A stretch of DNA of 64,000 bases. Source: Geothrix fuzhouensis. Lineage in GTDB: Bacteria; Acidobacteriota; Holophagae; Holophagales; Holophagaceae. The stretch spans positions 1,116,001-1,180,000 of the forward strand of contig NZ_JANHMQ010000001.1 of the NCBI RefSeq assembly GCF_024609325.1, given 5' to 3'. The translations under genes were made by a program, and so were the position numbers. The notes under the pieces are model-generated. The model was not told the origin of the DNA. It worked only from the letters and a program-made list of their open reading frames with translations, and did not search any database. Shown here one piece after another: positions 42,400-50,842 of the stretch; positions within the stretch are counted from its first letter, which is position 1, and each line of letters starts with the position of its first letter.

Positions 42400-43034
42400 G
42401 CACCTGGCGCCCCCCGGCCGAAGCTCCGCCGGTCCCCTGGCCCCGCATCGCGGAAAGCCTGCGGCGGCCACAGCTCGGACCGAACCCGCACAAGATCAGC
42501 GCCCGCATCCCTGAAGATCCCCGGCGCGCGGCGGTGGGGGTGATCCTCTGGGGCGATCCAGCGGGCGCCCGCAAGCTCGTGGTGGCCCAGCGCGGCTACG
42601 GCGCACCCCACCACCCGGGCGAGCTCGCCTTCCCCGGCGGCATGGTGGAGCCCCGCGACCGGGATCTGACCGCCACGGCCCGACGCGAGGTGGCCGAGGA
42701 GATCGGGGTGTCCGAAGGGCTTTGGGAATTGGGTTGTTTCCCCGATGGTGTGGCCAAGGCCCGGGTGCGCTTCACCCCGGTCTTCTTCCGCTGGGAGCAT
42801 CCCGAACCCAGATTTCATCTGGATCACGAGCTGGAACAGGTCCTCATGCTGCCGCTGGCACCCCTCATGGAAGCGCCCTGGACCATCGAGCGGCTTGAGC
42901 GCCACGGCCTGGCCCTGGACGTGCCCAGGCTCGAGCTGCCCCAGGCCCCCTTGTGGGGCGCCACGGCCTTCATCCTCAAGGCCTGGCTGGATGTGCTGAA
43001 GGACTGCTCCGACCTTACTCCGGGCGCAAACTGA
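42396..43034 (+). CDS. NUDIX hydrolase, probable CoA pyrophosphatase
   Basis: 212 residues, starting at an ATG that overlaps the RelA/SpoT stop. NUDIX box about 87-111: GGMVEPRDRD... REVAEEIGV, with the REVAEE catalytic core. Preceding P-G-E-L-A-F-P-G-G matches the CoA-type NUDIX signature (HxGqiaFPGG), so CoA or acyl-CoA diphosphohydrolase activity is favoured. Coupling to the alarmone enzyme is notable because some NUDIX proteins hydrolyse (p)ppGpp, but the CoA-type motif makes that less likely here. Confidence 0.88.
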   Translation: MSTWRPPAEAPPVPWPRIAESLRRPQLGPNPHKISARIPEDPRRAAVGVILWGDPAGARKLVVAQRGYGAPHHPGELAFPGGMVEPRDRDLTATARREVAEEIGVSEGLWELGCFPDGVAKARVRFTPVFFRWEHPEPRFHLDHELEQVLMLPLAPLMEAPWTIERLERHGLALDVPRLELPQAPLWGATAFILKAWLDVLKDCSDLTPGAN

Positions 43035-43162
43035 CGCGCTGGTGGAATCCAGGTACGGAACCTGATCTCTGGGTCGATTGACACCCATCGCCGGCGACCC
43101 TACATTTCCGGCCCGCCCATGCGGCCCCCGCCAGGACCTGCCGTGAGCGCCGCGGAGGAGCC

Positions 43163-43465
43163 ATGATCCTCACCATCCGAAAGACCGGCGGACCTGGGGG
43201 CATCGAAGAGCTGCTCGGCACCGTGGATGCGACCCGGTTCGACGCCGAGTCCCACCGGATCCTCGCCCTCCAGCTGGAGGACTTGACCGACCTGACCAGC
43301 AGCCACGAGCCCATCGATGGCGACTGCTACCGGTACGAGATCGAAGTCCAGGGACCCGGCAAGGCGCGCAATCTCCTGGCCGTGGATGACGAAGGCGATC
43401 CGGATCATCCAGCCTTCAAGGCCCTGACCGCCCTGCTGCGAACCCTCGGCCTGCCCCCGCTTTGA
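43163..43465 (+). CDS. Emfourin-like M4 protease inhibitor
   Basis: 100 residues, no signal peptide. The pattern of an N-terminal strand L-T-I-R-K-T-G-G-P-G-G-I, a middle helix (ALQLEDLTDL), then D-C-Y-R-Y-E-I-E-V and a C-terminal helix (FKALTALLRTL) resembles the emfourin (protealysin inhibitor) family. These cytoplasmic proteins block M4 metallopeptidases and are usually encoded next to one. An M4 protease gene does lie next door (43533-45182), but convergent. GGAGGAG precedes the ATG. The family call rests on pattern and neighbour; moderate confidence. Confidence 0.68.
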   Translation: MILTIRKTGGPGGIEELLGTVDATRFDAESHRILALQLEDLTDLTSSHEPIDGDCYRYEIEVQGPGKARNLLAVDDEGDPDHPAFKALTALLRTLGLPPL

Positions 43466-43478
43466 GCCGGCGCGAAAG

Positions 43479-43515
43479 TGCGCCACGCGGTGGCCCATCG
43501 GCCGCCGCGTGGCGC
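43479..43515. terminator. Hairpin between inhibitor and protease genes
   Basis: GCGCCACGCGG (43480-43490) pairs with CCGCGTGGCGC (43504-43514) around a 13-base loop. It lies in the 67-bp space between two convergent stops and could terminate both transcripts. The T-tracts are poor, so the assignment is moderate. Confidence 0.6.
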
Positions 43516-43532
43516 GTTCTGGACGCTCCGCC

Positions 43533-45182
43533 CTATTTGACGTTCACCGCCAGCCAGGCTGTGTTCACGGTGGCGTACTCGGTGGAACCGGCCCCGTAGA
43601 GATCCGCAGCCGCGTTCAGGGTGGCGACCCGGGCACCCGCGTAGTCGGTGCGCTTGGTCATGTAGACGGTGAGGGCCCGGTACCAGATGCGGCCGGCCTT
43701 GTCGTTGCCGATGCCAGTAATGCTGGTGACGTCGTTGGTCATGGGCGAGGCGATGTTGTCACAGAGGTCGTCCACTTGGCTGCCGTGGGCCAGCAGGAAG
43801 AAGAAATGGTTCGCCACGCCAGAGCTGTAGTGGACATCCAGTCGGCCGAGGGTCTTGCTGTAGAAGTCCGGGCTGCGGCCGTCGCGGCTGGGCTTGTACA
43901 TCCAGCGCAGGGCCTCATTCGGGTAGGCGTGGCCCCAGCTGTTCTCGAACAGCTTGTAGTTGGCAGTGATGGGCCCGGGACCGGCCGTGCTGGGGATGAA
44001 GCTGCCGGTACTGTTGTTCAGAGTGTAGAACTCCACCAGGGTGCCGAAGATGTCTGAATTGGCTTCGTTGAGACCGCCGGACTCCCTGCGGTACTGCAGG
44101 TTGGCAGTGGCTGAGCACACGCCGTGGCTCATCTCGTGGCCCGCGGTATCCAGATCCGCTTCGCCGACAGACCCTCCCACCTGGCCGTCGCCATAGGTCA
44201 TGCAGAAGCAGCTGTCGGACCAGAAGGCGTTGTCGTACTGGCTGCTGTAGTGCATGCGGCTGAAGGTGGCCCGGCCAGCATCGTCGATGCCATCCCGGCT
44301 GAAGGCATTCAGGTAGAAGTCCCAGGTGGCCTGCATGCCCCGGTGGCCATCCACACCCGCGGTCTGGGCGTTCGCGCTCATACCCGGCGTGCCGTTGTAC
44401 TGCAGCCCGTCGCCCCAGGCGTTGTCGGCGTCCGTGAAGATCGTACCTGTGCCCGAGGTGCCGTTGAGCAGGTTGGTCGTGACGTTGTTGTTGAAGGTGC
44501 CACCTGTGCCCCGAGTCATGTCCCGCAGCTCGTAGCCCGTGCCGGTGCTGTTGGTGTTGAGGGTCACCGTCCCGTACCACTGGGACTTGCCCGTTCCGCT
44601 GGCCCCGGCGGTTCGGAGGGTATCCCAGGACTCGAGGATCTTGCCCGAGTGGGCGTCCACCAGGAAGTCCGTGTGTTTGGTCTCCTGGGCGCCGTTCTCC
44701 AACTCGGTGTGGATGTGGTAGGCCAGCACCTGCCGGTTGGCGCGGCCGGGTTCGTTGGCCTCGATGCTGGCCACGACCAGGGTCGCGGTTGGCTCGTAGG
44801 TGTAGCTCCCGCGGGGGGCCAGGGCCGCGTGGGCGGCGGCCAGGGCTTCGGCGCGACCGAGGGTGGGTTCCACGCTCAGGGCCAGCCCGCGGACCAAGTC
44901 ATCCGTGACGGCTCGCACCCGGCCATTCCGGAAGTGGACGATGGCCTCGCCTTCGAGCACGGGAACGCCCTTGTAGGTCTGGTCCAGGCGGACGTGGTCC
45001 TCGCCGAAGGCATCGGCAACCCGATTCTTGAAGGCGAAGCCCAGGTGCTGGTCGAGACCCAGCTGGAAGGCGCGAGCGGTCAGATGGCCCCGGGCCTCCC
45101 GGACGAGGGCATCGGTCCGGGCCTGATCGGGTGGAGCAGCCAACAGGAAGGCAGGAAGGAGGAAGGGAACCAGGTAGCGCAT
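43533..45182 (-). CDS. Secreted M4 (thermolysin-type) metalloprotease
   Basis: 549 residues: signal peptide about 1-16, an FTP/PepSY-type propeptide (about 40-190, with HLGFAFKNRV and TYKGVPVLEGEAIVHF), then the catalytic domain. Zinc ligands H349-E-M-S-H353 and E373 in G-G-L-N-E-A-N-S-D; a later H in YSSGVANHFF fits the active-site His. An extracellular endopeptidase made as a zymogen. GGAGG precedes the ATG. An emfourin-like inhibitor gene is convergent to it. Its upstream region contains an AT-rich block not seen elsewhere in the window. Confidence 0.95.
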   Translation of the reverse strand: MRYLVPFLLPAFLLAAPPDQARTDALVREARGHLTARAFQLGLDQHLGFAFKNRVADAFGEDHVRLDQTYKGVPVLEGEAIVHFRNGRVRAVTDDLVRGLALSVEPTLGRAEALAAAHAALAPRGSYTYEPTATLVVASIEANEPGRANRQVLAYHIHTELENGAQETKHTDFLVDAHSGKILESWDTLRTAGASGTGKSQWYGTVTLNTNSTGTGYELRDMTRGTGGTFNNNVTTNLLNGTSGTGTIFTDADNAWGDGLQYNGTPGMSANAQTAGVDGHRGMQATWDFYLNAFSRDGIDDAGRATFSRMHYSSQYDNAFWSDSCFCMTYGDGQVGGSVGEADLDTAGHEMSHGVCSATANLQYRRESGGLNEANSDIFGTLVEFYTLNNSTGSFIPSTAGPGPITANYKLFENSWGHAYPNEALRWMYKPSRDGRSPDFYSKTLGRLDVHYSSGVANHFFFLLAHGSQVDDLCDNIASPMTNDVTSITGIGNDKAGRIWYRALTVYMTKRTDYAGARVATLNAAADLYGAGSTEYATVNTAWLAVNVK

Positions 45183-45249
45183 GGAACCTCCAAGGCGATG
45201 AAGCTGGGGCTTTCATCCCAACCTAGGGCCACGATCCTACTCTCGACGG

Positions 45250-45306
45250 TTAAGAGATGTTAATTTTTCGACTACAATTAATAAATATCAATAATTATTA
45301 CGATGA
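45250..45306 (-). promoter_or_regulatory. AT-rich promoter region of the M4 protease
   Basis: About 57 bp that are mostly A/T in an otherwise GC-rich window, 70-120 bp upstream of the protease ATG. On the minus strand TTGATA (45291-45286) is followed 17 bases later by AAAAAT (45268-45263), a possible -35/-10 pair with a weak -10. AATTAAT/ATTATT near-palindromes could be protein-binding sites. The placement of the promoter is tentative. Confidence 0.45.
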
Positions 45307-45339
45307 CAAAGGTTGCTCTCGTGGATACCCAAACACGGC

Positions 45340-45388
45340 GGGGCCCCGGGGGGCGGAATCGGCTTCCGCTTTCCCCGGGGCCTGGAAA
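45340..45388 (-). terminator. Terminator-like hairpin after the Cus operon
   Basis: GGGGCCCCGGGG...GCGGAA (from about 45340) pairs with TTCCGC...CCCCGGGGCC (to about 45388), an imperfect GC-rich stem directly after the stop of the last YHS-like gene at 45404 on the minus strand. No long T-tract is seen. Confidence 0.5.
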
Positions 45389-45403
45389 TCGCAGGTGTTC
45401 GGG

Positions 45404-45643
45404 CTACTTCTTCTCAGCCTTTACCGAGCCGTCCTTGCCCAGGTACTTGTCCGGGTCCTTCTGGAGGGTCGCGCCGCAGGACTTGCTGCACACGCGGTAT
45501 TCCCGGCCCCTGACGACTACGGTGGCGGCCTTGGCATCCACCGTCATCTTGCAGACGGGATCCTTGGTGTTGGTGGCGGGCTTGGCCTTCTCGGGCGCAG
45601 GGGCGGCCAGGACGGCCAGGGTGAGCAGGGCGGTATGAAGCAT
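45404..45643 (-). CDS. Secreted YHS-like metal-binding protein (paralog 1)
   Basis: 79 residues: signal peptide about 1-17, then a YHS-type unit D-P-V-C-K-M (metal-binding start), V-V-V-R-G-R-E-Y-R-V-C and C-G-A-T-L-Q-K-D-P-D-K-Y-L. The cysteines C31, C52 and C56 (roughly) could hold copper or another soft metal in the periplasm. Last gene of the minus-strand efflux operon. Clearly paralogous to the preceding gene: both share KPATNTK, a VRG-EYR segment, C-x-x-x-C/C-x-x-C spacing, PDKYL and a KDG-K tail. Confidence 0.8.
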   Translation of the reverse strand: MLHTALLTLAVLAAPAPEKAKPATNTKDPVCKMTVDAKAATVVVRGREYRVCSKSCGATLQKDPDKYLGKDGSVKAEKK

Positions 45644-45674
45644 ATGACCTCCGGGTAATATTCTAGTCTATCCA

Positions 45675-45902
45675 CTATTTCTTGGCGTTTTTCGGTGTGC
45701 CGTCCTTTTCGAGGTACTTGTCTGGGTTCTTCAGCAGGGTCGCGTCGCAGCCACCACAGCAGAGGCGGTATTCCTGGCCGCGAACCGCCACGGTCTTGGA
45801 CTTTTCGCTCACCTTGCCCCCCAGGACGGGGCACTTGGTGTTCGTGGCGGGCTTGGCTTGGGGGCTGGCGGCGATGGCCAGGGTCAGCAGAAGGTTGAGC
45901 AT
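45675..45902 (-). CDS. Secreted YHS-like metal-binding protein (paralog 2)
   Basis: 75 residues: signal peptide about 1-16, then N-T-K-C-P-V-L-G-G, V-A-V-R-G-Q-E-Y-R-L-C-C-G-G-C and N-P-D-K-Y-L-E-K-D-G. Compared with the next gene, the DPVCKM start has become KCPVLGG and the cysteine pair is CCGGC, so its metal site is altered. 31 bp separate the two genes and 114 bp separate it from cusA on the same strand. A periplasmic metal-binding accessory is the likely role. Confidence 0.78.
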   Translation of the reverse strand: MLNLLLTLAIAASPQAKPATNTKCPVLGGKVSEKSKTVAVRGQEYRLCCGGCDATLLKNPDKYLEKDGTPKNAKK

Positions 45903-46016
45903 GGGAGGTCCTTGTGCAATGGTCGGCCCGTGAAGCGTCGGCGGAACCTGGGCCGTTTGTGGGCACCGCCGTGGGGAGCAATCGGGAAGTCACGAGCAGG
46001 TATGCCTTTCAAGGCG

Positions 46017-49000
46017 TCAGACCGGTTCCGGTACGGGTTCAGGCGTGACTGGGCCTTCCACCACCTCCTTGCGCTTCCAGAGGTAGTAGATGGAGGGATA
46101 GACCAGCAGTTCGAGCAGGAAGCTGGTGGCCAGGCCGCCCACCATGGGCGCGGCAATGCGCTTCATGACGTCGGCGCCGGTACCCGTACTCCACATGATG
46201 GGGAGCAGGCCCATGAAGGCCGCGAAGACGGTCATAGCCTTGGGACGCACGCGCTTCACGGCCCCGTGGATGATGGCCTCCACCAGGTCGCCCGTGGTGT
46301 TCAGGCGGCCTTCCTTCCGGGCCTCGTCGTGGCTGAGGTCCAGGAAGAGCAGCATGAAGACGCCGGTCTCCGCATCGAGCCCCATGAGGGCGATGAGGCC
46401 CACCCACACGGCGATGCTCATGTTGTAGCCGAGCAGCCACAGAAGCCAGAAGGCGCCGATGGCGCTGAAGGGCACGGCCAGCATCACGACCGAGGCCTTG
46501 AAGGCGCTCTTGGTGTTGGCGTAGAGCAGACCGAAGATCAGCACCAGGGTGATGGGCAGGATGATCTTCAGGCGTTCTTTCACGCGGATCATGTTTTCGT
46601 ACTGTCCTGACCAGGTGAGGCTGTAGCCCGCGGGGAGCTTGAGCTCCTTCTCCACCGCGGCCTTGGCCCGCTGGACGTAGGTGCCCACGTCCAGCTTCGA
46701 CGTGTCGAAATCCACCAGCACGTACCCGTTCATCTGGCCGTTCTCGTCGCGGATCATGGCAGGGCCATTGGTCCACTGCAGGTCCGCGATCTCCTCCATG
46801 GGCACCAGGGCGCCCGTCGGCGTGGGGACGAGAACCCGCTTCAAGGCATCGGGACTTTCGCGGTAGTCCCGGGCGTAACGCACATTCACGGGGTACCGGG
46901 CCCGACCGTCGTAGACCGTGCTCTGGTTGTCGCCGCCCACGGCGGTCATCACCAGCATGTTGGCCTGCTCGACGCTGAGGCCGTAGCGGGCCAGCTGGTC
47001 CCGCTTCAGCACGAAATCCAGGAAGTAGCCCTGGGCCGTGCGTTCCGCGAAGGCGCTGCGGGTTCCGGGAACGCCCGACAGGATGCGCTCCGCTTCCACG
47101 GCGACCTTCTGGATAGTGTCCAGGTCCGCGCCGTTGATCTTGAGGCCCACGGGCGTGCGGATGCCGGTGGACAGCATGTCCTGCCGCGCCTTGATGGGCA
47201 TGGTCCAGGCGTTGGGGATGGCCGGGAGTTTCACCACGCGGTCCAGCTCGGCGACGATCTCCTCCTGGGTGATGCGATCCCGCCACACCGGGCGCAGGAC
47301 GGCCTTCAGGAAATCCGGGGCCCAGGCGCTGAACCAGCGGGGCTTCTCGCGCCACTGGTCCTCGGGCTTCAAGGTGATCACCGTCTCCATCATGGAGAAG
47401 GGCGCGGGGTCCGTGGACGTGTCGGCCCGTCCAGCCTTGCCGAAGACGCCCGCCACTTCCGGCACGGTGCGGATCAGGCGGTCCTGCACCTGGAGGATGC
47501 GCTGGGCCTCGGTCTGGCTTAGACCCGGCAGCGTCGAGGGCATGTAAAGCAGCGTCCCTTCGTTCAGCGGCGGCATGAACTCGCTGCCCAGGCTCATGAA
47601 GGCAGGGATCGTGGCCAGCACCAGCAACACAGCTACGCCGATGGTCGCCTTGGCATGCTTCACCACGAAGCGGCAGGGCCCCTCGTAGATCCGGTGCAGG
47701 AAGACGCTGATGGGATGCCTTTCCTCCGCGTAGTACTTCCCGACGGCCAGCTGGGTGAAGGTCCAGGCCAGCCACCTCGGCTTGAACTGGAAGGGTTCGA
47801 TGCGCGCGAAGAGCATGCGCATGGCCGGATCCAGGGTCAGCGCCAGGAGCGCGGCGATGCCCATGGCGAAGTTCTTGGAGAAAGCCAGGGGCTTGAACAA
47901 CCGCCCTTCCTGGTCCACCAGCGTGAAGATGGGCAGGAAGCTCACCGCCACCACCAGCAGGGAGAAGAAGACGCTCGGCCCCACCTCCATCAAGGCTTCG
48001 AGCCTGATGTGGTAGAAGCTCCCGGGTTTTCCGGCCGCGATCCACCGTTCGATCTTCTTGTAGGCGTTCTCCACTTCGACGATGGCTCCGTCCACCAGCA
48101 CGCCGATGGATATGGCGATGCCGGCGAGGCTCATGAGGTTGGCGTTCTGGCCGATGCCGTACATCGGGATGAACGCGAGCGCCACGCTCACCGGAATGGT
48201 GATGATGGGCACGATGGCCGAGGGCACGTGCCAGAGGAAGATCAGAATGATGATCGAAACGACGATCATCTCCTCGATGAGCTTGTGTTTCACCGTCTTG
48301 ATGGCGTGGTGGATCAGCTCGGAGCGGTCGTAGACCGTGACCACTTCCACGCCCTCGGGGAGCCCCTGCTTCAGTTCGTTGATCTTCGTCTTCACGCGTT
48401 CGATCACGTTCAGGGCATTTTCACCCTGGCGCATCACCACGATGCCGCCGACCACGTCCCCCTGGCCGTCCAGGTCCGTGAGGCCCCGGCGCATCTCGGG
48501 CCCCAAGGTCACCGTGGCCACCTCGCCCAGGCGCACCGGCGTGCCGTTCTCGGCCTTGAGCACCGCCTGTTCGAGATCATGGGTGGTCTTCACGTAGCCG
48601 CGGCCCCGGACCATGTACTCGCGCCCGCTGTACTCCACCAGGCGTCCGCCGACCTCCGAATTGGCCGACTTGACGGCACCGATGACGGAATCGATGGGGA
48701 TCCGGTAGGCCGCCAGTTTGTTGGGATCGACCTGGACCTGGAACTGCCGGGCCTGGCCGCCCACCGTGGCCACCTCAGCCACCCCGGGCGTGCTTTGGAT
48801 GGAGTAGCGGAGGAACCAATCCTGCAGCGACCTCAGCTCATCCGTGCTGTGCTTCCCGCTGTGATCCACCAGGGCGTACTGGTAGATCCAACCCACGGAG
48901 GTGGCGTCAGGACCGATGACCGGCGTCACGCCAGGAGGCAGGCTCGACGTGATCTTGCTGAGGTACTCCAGCGTGCGGGATCGGGCCCAGTAGATGTCCG

Positions 49001-49337
49001 TGCCGTCCTCGTAGATGACATAGACATAAGAGAATCCGAAATCCGACAGGGCGCGGACCGCCTTCACCTTCGGCGCGCCGAGCAGCGCCGTGACGATGGG
49101 GTAGGTCACCTGGTCCTCGACGATGTCGGGGCTCCGGTCCCACTTGGTGTAGACGATCACCTGGGTGTCGCTGAGATCCGGCAGGGCATCCAGCGGGATG
49201 TTCCGCATGGTCCAGAAGGACATGGCGATCAACACCACCGAGGCGGCCATCACCAGCCAGCGGTTCTCCGCCGAGAAGCGGATGATCCGCTGGAGGAAAG
49301 TCGGGTGTTCGGGGTCGTAGCCCACGTGTGCGCTCAT
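46017..49337 (-). CDS. cusA: CusA/CzcA-type heavy-metal RND efflux pump
   Basis: 1106 residues, inner-membrane proton-driven pump of the HME-RND family with 12 transmembrane helices and two large periplasmic loops. The segments DIYWARSRTLEYL, GPDATSVGWIYQYALVDHSGKH and VGPEMRRG-like LGPEMRRGLTDLDGQGDVVGG are much closer to the Cu(I)/Ag(I) CusA branch than to CzcA. An extra C-terminal tail ends in PEPVPEPV. GAGGGGG before the ATG; 10 bp after the cusB stop. Extrudes metal from the periplasm or cytoplasm through CusB/CusC. Confidence 0.94.
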   Translation of the reverse strand: MSAHVGYDPEHPTFLQRIIRFSAENRWLVMAASVVLIAMSFWTMRNIPLDALPDLSDTQVIVYTKWDRSPDIVEDQVTYPIVTALLGAPKVKAVRALSDFGFSYVYVIYEDGTDIYWARSRTLEYLSKITSSLPPGVTPVIGPDATSVGWIYQYALVDHSGKHSTDELRSLQDWFLRYSIQSTPGVAEVATVGGQARQFQVQVDPNKLAAYRIPIDSVIGAVKSANSEVGGRLVEYSGREYMVRGRGYVKTTHDLEQAVLKAENGTPVRLGEVATVTLGPEMRRGLTDLDGQGDVVGGIVVMRQGENALNVIERVKTKINELKQGLPEGVEVVTVYDRSELIHHAIKTVKHKLIEEMIVVSIIILIFLWHVPSAIVPIITIPVSVALAFIPMYGIGQNANLMSLAGIAISIGVLVDGAIVEVENAYKKIERWIAAGKPGSFYHIRLEALMEVGPSVFFSLLVVAVSFLPIFTLVDQEGRLFKPLAFSKNFAMGIAALLALTLDPAMRMLFARIEPFQFKPRWLAWTFTQLAVGKYYAEERHPISVFLHRIYEGPCRFVVKHAKATIGVAVLLVLATIPAFMSLGSEFMPPLNEGTLLYMPSTLPGLSQTEAQRILQVQDRLIRTVPEVAGVFGKAGRADTSTDPAPFSMMETVITLKPEDQWREKPRWFSAWAPDFLKAVLRPVWRDRITQEEIVAELDRVVKLPAIPNAWTMPIKARQDMLSTGIRTPVGLKINGADLDTIQKVAVEAERILSGVPGTRSAFAERTAQGYFLDFVLKRDQLARYGLSVEQANMLVMTAVGGDNQSTVYDGRARYPVNVRYARDYRESPDALKRVLVPTPTGALVPMEEIADLQWTNGPAMIRDENGQMNGYVLVDFDTSKLDVGTYVQRAKAAVEKELKLPAGYSLTWSGQYENMIRVKERLKIILPITLVLIFGLLYANTKSAFKASVVMLAVPFSAIGAFWLLWLLGYNMSIAVWVGLIALMGLDAETGVFMLLFLDLSHDEARKEGRLNTTGDLVEAIIHGAVKRVRPKAMTVFAAFMGLLPIMWSTGTGADVMKRIAAPMVGGLATSFLLELLVYPSIYYLWKRKEVVEGPVTPEPVPEPV

Positions 49338-49347
49338 ATCGGCCCCC

Positions 49348-50832
49348 TCAATGCTGGTGGCCGGACGGCGCCGGCTGGGCAGGGGCCTTCGGGCCCTCGG
49401 TGTTGGTCGCCTTCTGGCTCATCTGGGCCAGGGCCGCCTTCAGGCGGGATTCAGAATCCACCAGGAAGTTGGCCCGGACGACGACCTCTTCGCCGGCCTT
49501 GAGGCCGGAGCGGATCTCCACCTTCTCTCCCACGGTGGTTCCCGTGGTGACCTCCCTCGGTTCGAACTTCCCGTCGCCCAGGGCCACGAAGGCGACCTTG
49601 GTGGTGCCGGCATCCAACACCGCATCCAGAGGGATGATGAGGCCCTTCCGTCCCTGGCCCTTGAGTACCACGTCACCGAACATCTCGGGCTTCAGGACAC
49701 CCCCGGGGTTCGGGAACTCCACGCGGGCCTTGGCGGTGCGGGTCTTGGGATCCATGACCGGATCCACGAAGGCGATCCGCCCCTTGAAAATCTTGCCGGG
49801 GGCTGTCTGGACCGTCAGCTCGGCGGGGGTGCCCACCTTGGCGCGGCTCAGCTCGGCTTCGTAGACATCCACCAGCACCCAGACTCGGCTGAGATCCGTG
49901 ATCTCGAAGGGGATGTCCGCAGGTGTGATGCGGGCGCCTTCCACCACATTCTTGGCCGTCACGACACCGGAGATGGGGCTGCGCAGGGTGAGGGCCCGCA
50001 GGACCTCGCCAGTCTTCTCCAGGTTATCGATGGCCGCCTGCGGGACGTCCCACAGCGTGAGACGGCGCCGCGCCGACTCCAGCAAATCCCCGCCGCTGCT
50101 CTGCAACGATCCGCCTGACAGAGCCTTCTGGGTCTTGAGGGCCAGAAGGTACTCCCGCTGGGCGCTGACGAAGTCGGGGCTGTAGAGGCTGAACAGAGGC
50201 TGCCCCTTGGCCAGGGGCTTTCCGACGAAATCCACGAAGAGTTTCTCGACGAAACCCTCCACCTTCACGTTCACCTTGCGGACGCGGGTCTCGTCCACGG
50301 CCACGCGGCCCAGGGCGCGCAGCTCGCCGCTCACGGCCCCCTCGGCCACCTTCTCGGTGCGCAGGCCGATGAGCTGCTGGCGCTCAGGATCGATCTTCAC
50401 CGCGGCGTGGTCCTCGAGGCCCGCGCCCTCGCTCTGGAGATCGCCTTCATAGACCGGCACATAGTCCATCCCCATCTCGTCCTTCATGGGGACCTGGGAC
50501 GTCTGGCTCGGGTTCATGGGGGAGCGGTAGTAGACGATCCTGCCCTTTTCCTTGGGGGCTTCGCTCGCCATGGGCACGAGTTCCATGCCACAGATGGGGC
50601 AGGTCCCCGGGTGGTCCTGGATGATCTGCGGATGCATGGGGCACTGGTACATCTGCTTCTTGGGCGCCGTCGCGCTGGCAGCTTCGTGGTTGTGGTCATG
50701 CTTCGCGGAGGGCCGCAGGAGGAGCGTGCCGCCGATGCCCGCGACGAGACCCAAGGCCACCAGGCCGAGGGTGCGGATGCGTGAGGCGCGGGATGCGGCG
50801 GGATGTTCGAAGGTGGGTTGCTCGAGGCTCAT
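49348..50832 (-). CDS. cusB: CusB-type membrane fusion protein with two heavy-metal-binding domains
   Basis: 494 residues from ATG 50832 (AGGAG upstream; the long upstream open frame is a shadow of cusC). An N-terminal membrane anchor (about 21-39) is followed by a His-rich piece (KHDHNHE) and a heavy-metal-binding domain M-Y-Q-C-P-M-H-P... C-P-I-C-G-M-E-L (61-85), then a second, cysteine-free copy (RSPMNP... MKDEMGMDYVPVY, 103-127). The usual barrel-sandwich hybrid, hairpin and beta-barrel domains follow, ending in a His-containing tail (GHQH). Periplasmic adaptor that delivers metal to CusA. Confidence 0.93.
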   Translation of the reverse strand: MSLEQPTFEHPAASRASRIRTLGLVALGLVAGIGGTLLLRPSAKHDHNHEAASATAPKKQMYQCPMHPQIIQDHPGTCPICGMELVPMASEAPKEKGRIVYYRSPMNPSQTSQVPMKDEMGMDYVPVYEGDLQSEGAGLEDHAAVKIDPERQQLIGLRTEKVAEGAVSGELRALGRVAVDETRVRKVNVKVEGFVEKLFVDFVGKPLAKGQPLFSLYSPDFVSAQREYLLALKTQKALSGGSLQSSGGDLLESARRRLTLWDVPQAAIDNLEKTGEVLRALTLRSPISGVVTAKNVVEGARITPADIPFEITDLSRVWVLVDVYEAELSRAKVGTPAELTVQTAPGKIFKGRIAFVDPVMDPKTRTAKARVEFPNPGGVLKPEMFGDVVLKGQGRKGLIIPLDAVLDAGTTKVAFVALGDGKFEPREVTTGTTVGEKVEIRSGLKAGEEVVVRANFLVDSESRLKAALAQMSQKATNTEGPKAPAQPAPSGHQH

Positions 50833-50842
50833 CGGAGTTCTC

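Noticed and set aside
40030-42471. 813-codon minus-strand open frame opposite RelA/SpoT
   Set aside because: Composition is His/Gly/Val-rich antisense of a conserved gene, a usual effect of high GC; no domain recognised.
47655-49502. 615-codon plus-strand open frame opposite cusA
   Set aside because: Antisense shadow, His/Asp-rich, no recognisable domain.
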